From positions 806,001-870,000 of the forward strand of contig NZ_JACCHQ010000001.1 of assembly GCF_016031655.1 (NCBI RefSeq): a stretch of DNA of 64,000 nucleotides, in the 5' to 3' direction. This document shows positions 63,973 to 64,000 of the stretch, in pieces. The position numbers were made by a program, and so were the translations under genes. A model generated the notes under the pieces. The model was not told the origin of the DNA and made no database searches. It saw only the letters and a program-made list of their open reading frames with translations. This DNA comes from Bradyrhizobium glycinis (GTDB taxonomy: Bacteria > Pseudomonadota > Alphaproteobacteria > Rhizobiales > Xanthobacteraceae). Position 1 is the first letter of the stretch. Each line of letters starts with the position of its first letter.

Positions 63973-64000
63973 GGTGTTGTCCTCGAGATTGATCCCGTTG

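Noticed and set aside
1..64000. tRNA, rRNA, CRISPR, transposase, integrase or toxin-antitoxin genes
   Set aside because: None recognised on either strand while reading through; the accessory stretch is not marked by any mobile-element gene.

Overview
The window reads as chromosomal DNA of a high-GC alphaproteobacterium of the Bradyrhizobium / Nitrobacteraceae type. I infer this from gene content and order (lptF-lptG-lptD-surA-pdxA-rsmA in one tight run, pgsA-like plus hdaA beside purM-purN, ppx-ppk, an alphaproteobacterial AspRS, a MaeB malic enzyme with a phosphotransacetylase tail), from the heavy use of ATGA/TGATG stop-start overlaps, and from three copies of a palindromic intergenic repeat built around CAATCCAGA/TCTGGATTG. 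No rRNA, tRNA, CRISPR array, transposase or phage gene was seen.

Layout. 1-8525 (minus strand): envelope and housekeeping operon, LPS export (lptF, lptG, lptD), periplasmic chaperone (surA-like), vitamin B6 (pdxA), 16S rRNA dimethylase (rsmA), then a zinc alcohol dehydrogenase cut by the window edge. 8867-11465 (plus): pepA, holC and a small lipoprotein gene. 11550-23178 is an accessory stretch: a MarR-controlled monooxygenase/membrane pair, a methyltransferase, an AraC regulator, then a plus-strand cluster with an exported alkyl-sulfatase (frameshifted before its SCP2 domain), an ABC-type binding protein, a collapsed DUF3302/HlyD remnant, two exported DUF1254/DUF1214 proteins and an outer-membrane channel-like protein. 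Two short displaced copies of flanking genes (13014-13054 from the lipoprotein gene at 11250-11290; 13972-14020 from the TctC-like gene at 24088-24136) look like rearrangement scars and suggest the stretch was assembled between those two genes.

23246-35653 is mostly core: a TctC-like binding protein, an ABC-F ATPase, ndk, a TerC-family membrane protein, ppx-ppk, hdaA, a CDP-alcohol phosphatidyltransferase, purM-purN. 35881-42340 holds a cold-shock gene, an autotransporter-type beta-barrel with a Pro-Thr linker, and a LysR regulator divergent from a run of two GNAT-like proteins, a cysteine hydrolase whose expected catalytic lysine appears to be histidine, a 56-residue ORF and a class III aminotransferase. 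42501-45235: rnd, a 36-residue membrane peptide, and a poorly conserved-looking membrane/coiled-coil protein followed by about 540 bases with no convincing gene.

45236-49251 (minus) is a four-gene unit, phosphodiesterase, two permeases and a binding protein, preceded by a PHO-box-like site; a second PHO-box-like site lies upstream of ppk, so phosphate stress may link polyphosphate and phosphodiester uptake here. 49616-52337 is a TetR regulator divergent from a NIPSNAP-GST-SnoaL operon with an operator-like inverted repeat in its promoter. 52376-63972 returns to core and conserved genes: selO, aspS, a large membrane-anchored protein of unknown function, maeB, DoxX, small secreted/membrane proteins, a DHFR/RibD-type reductase and a polysaccharide deacetylase.
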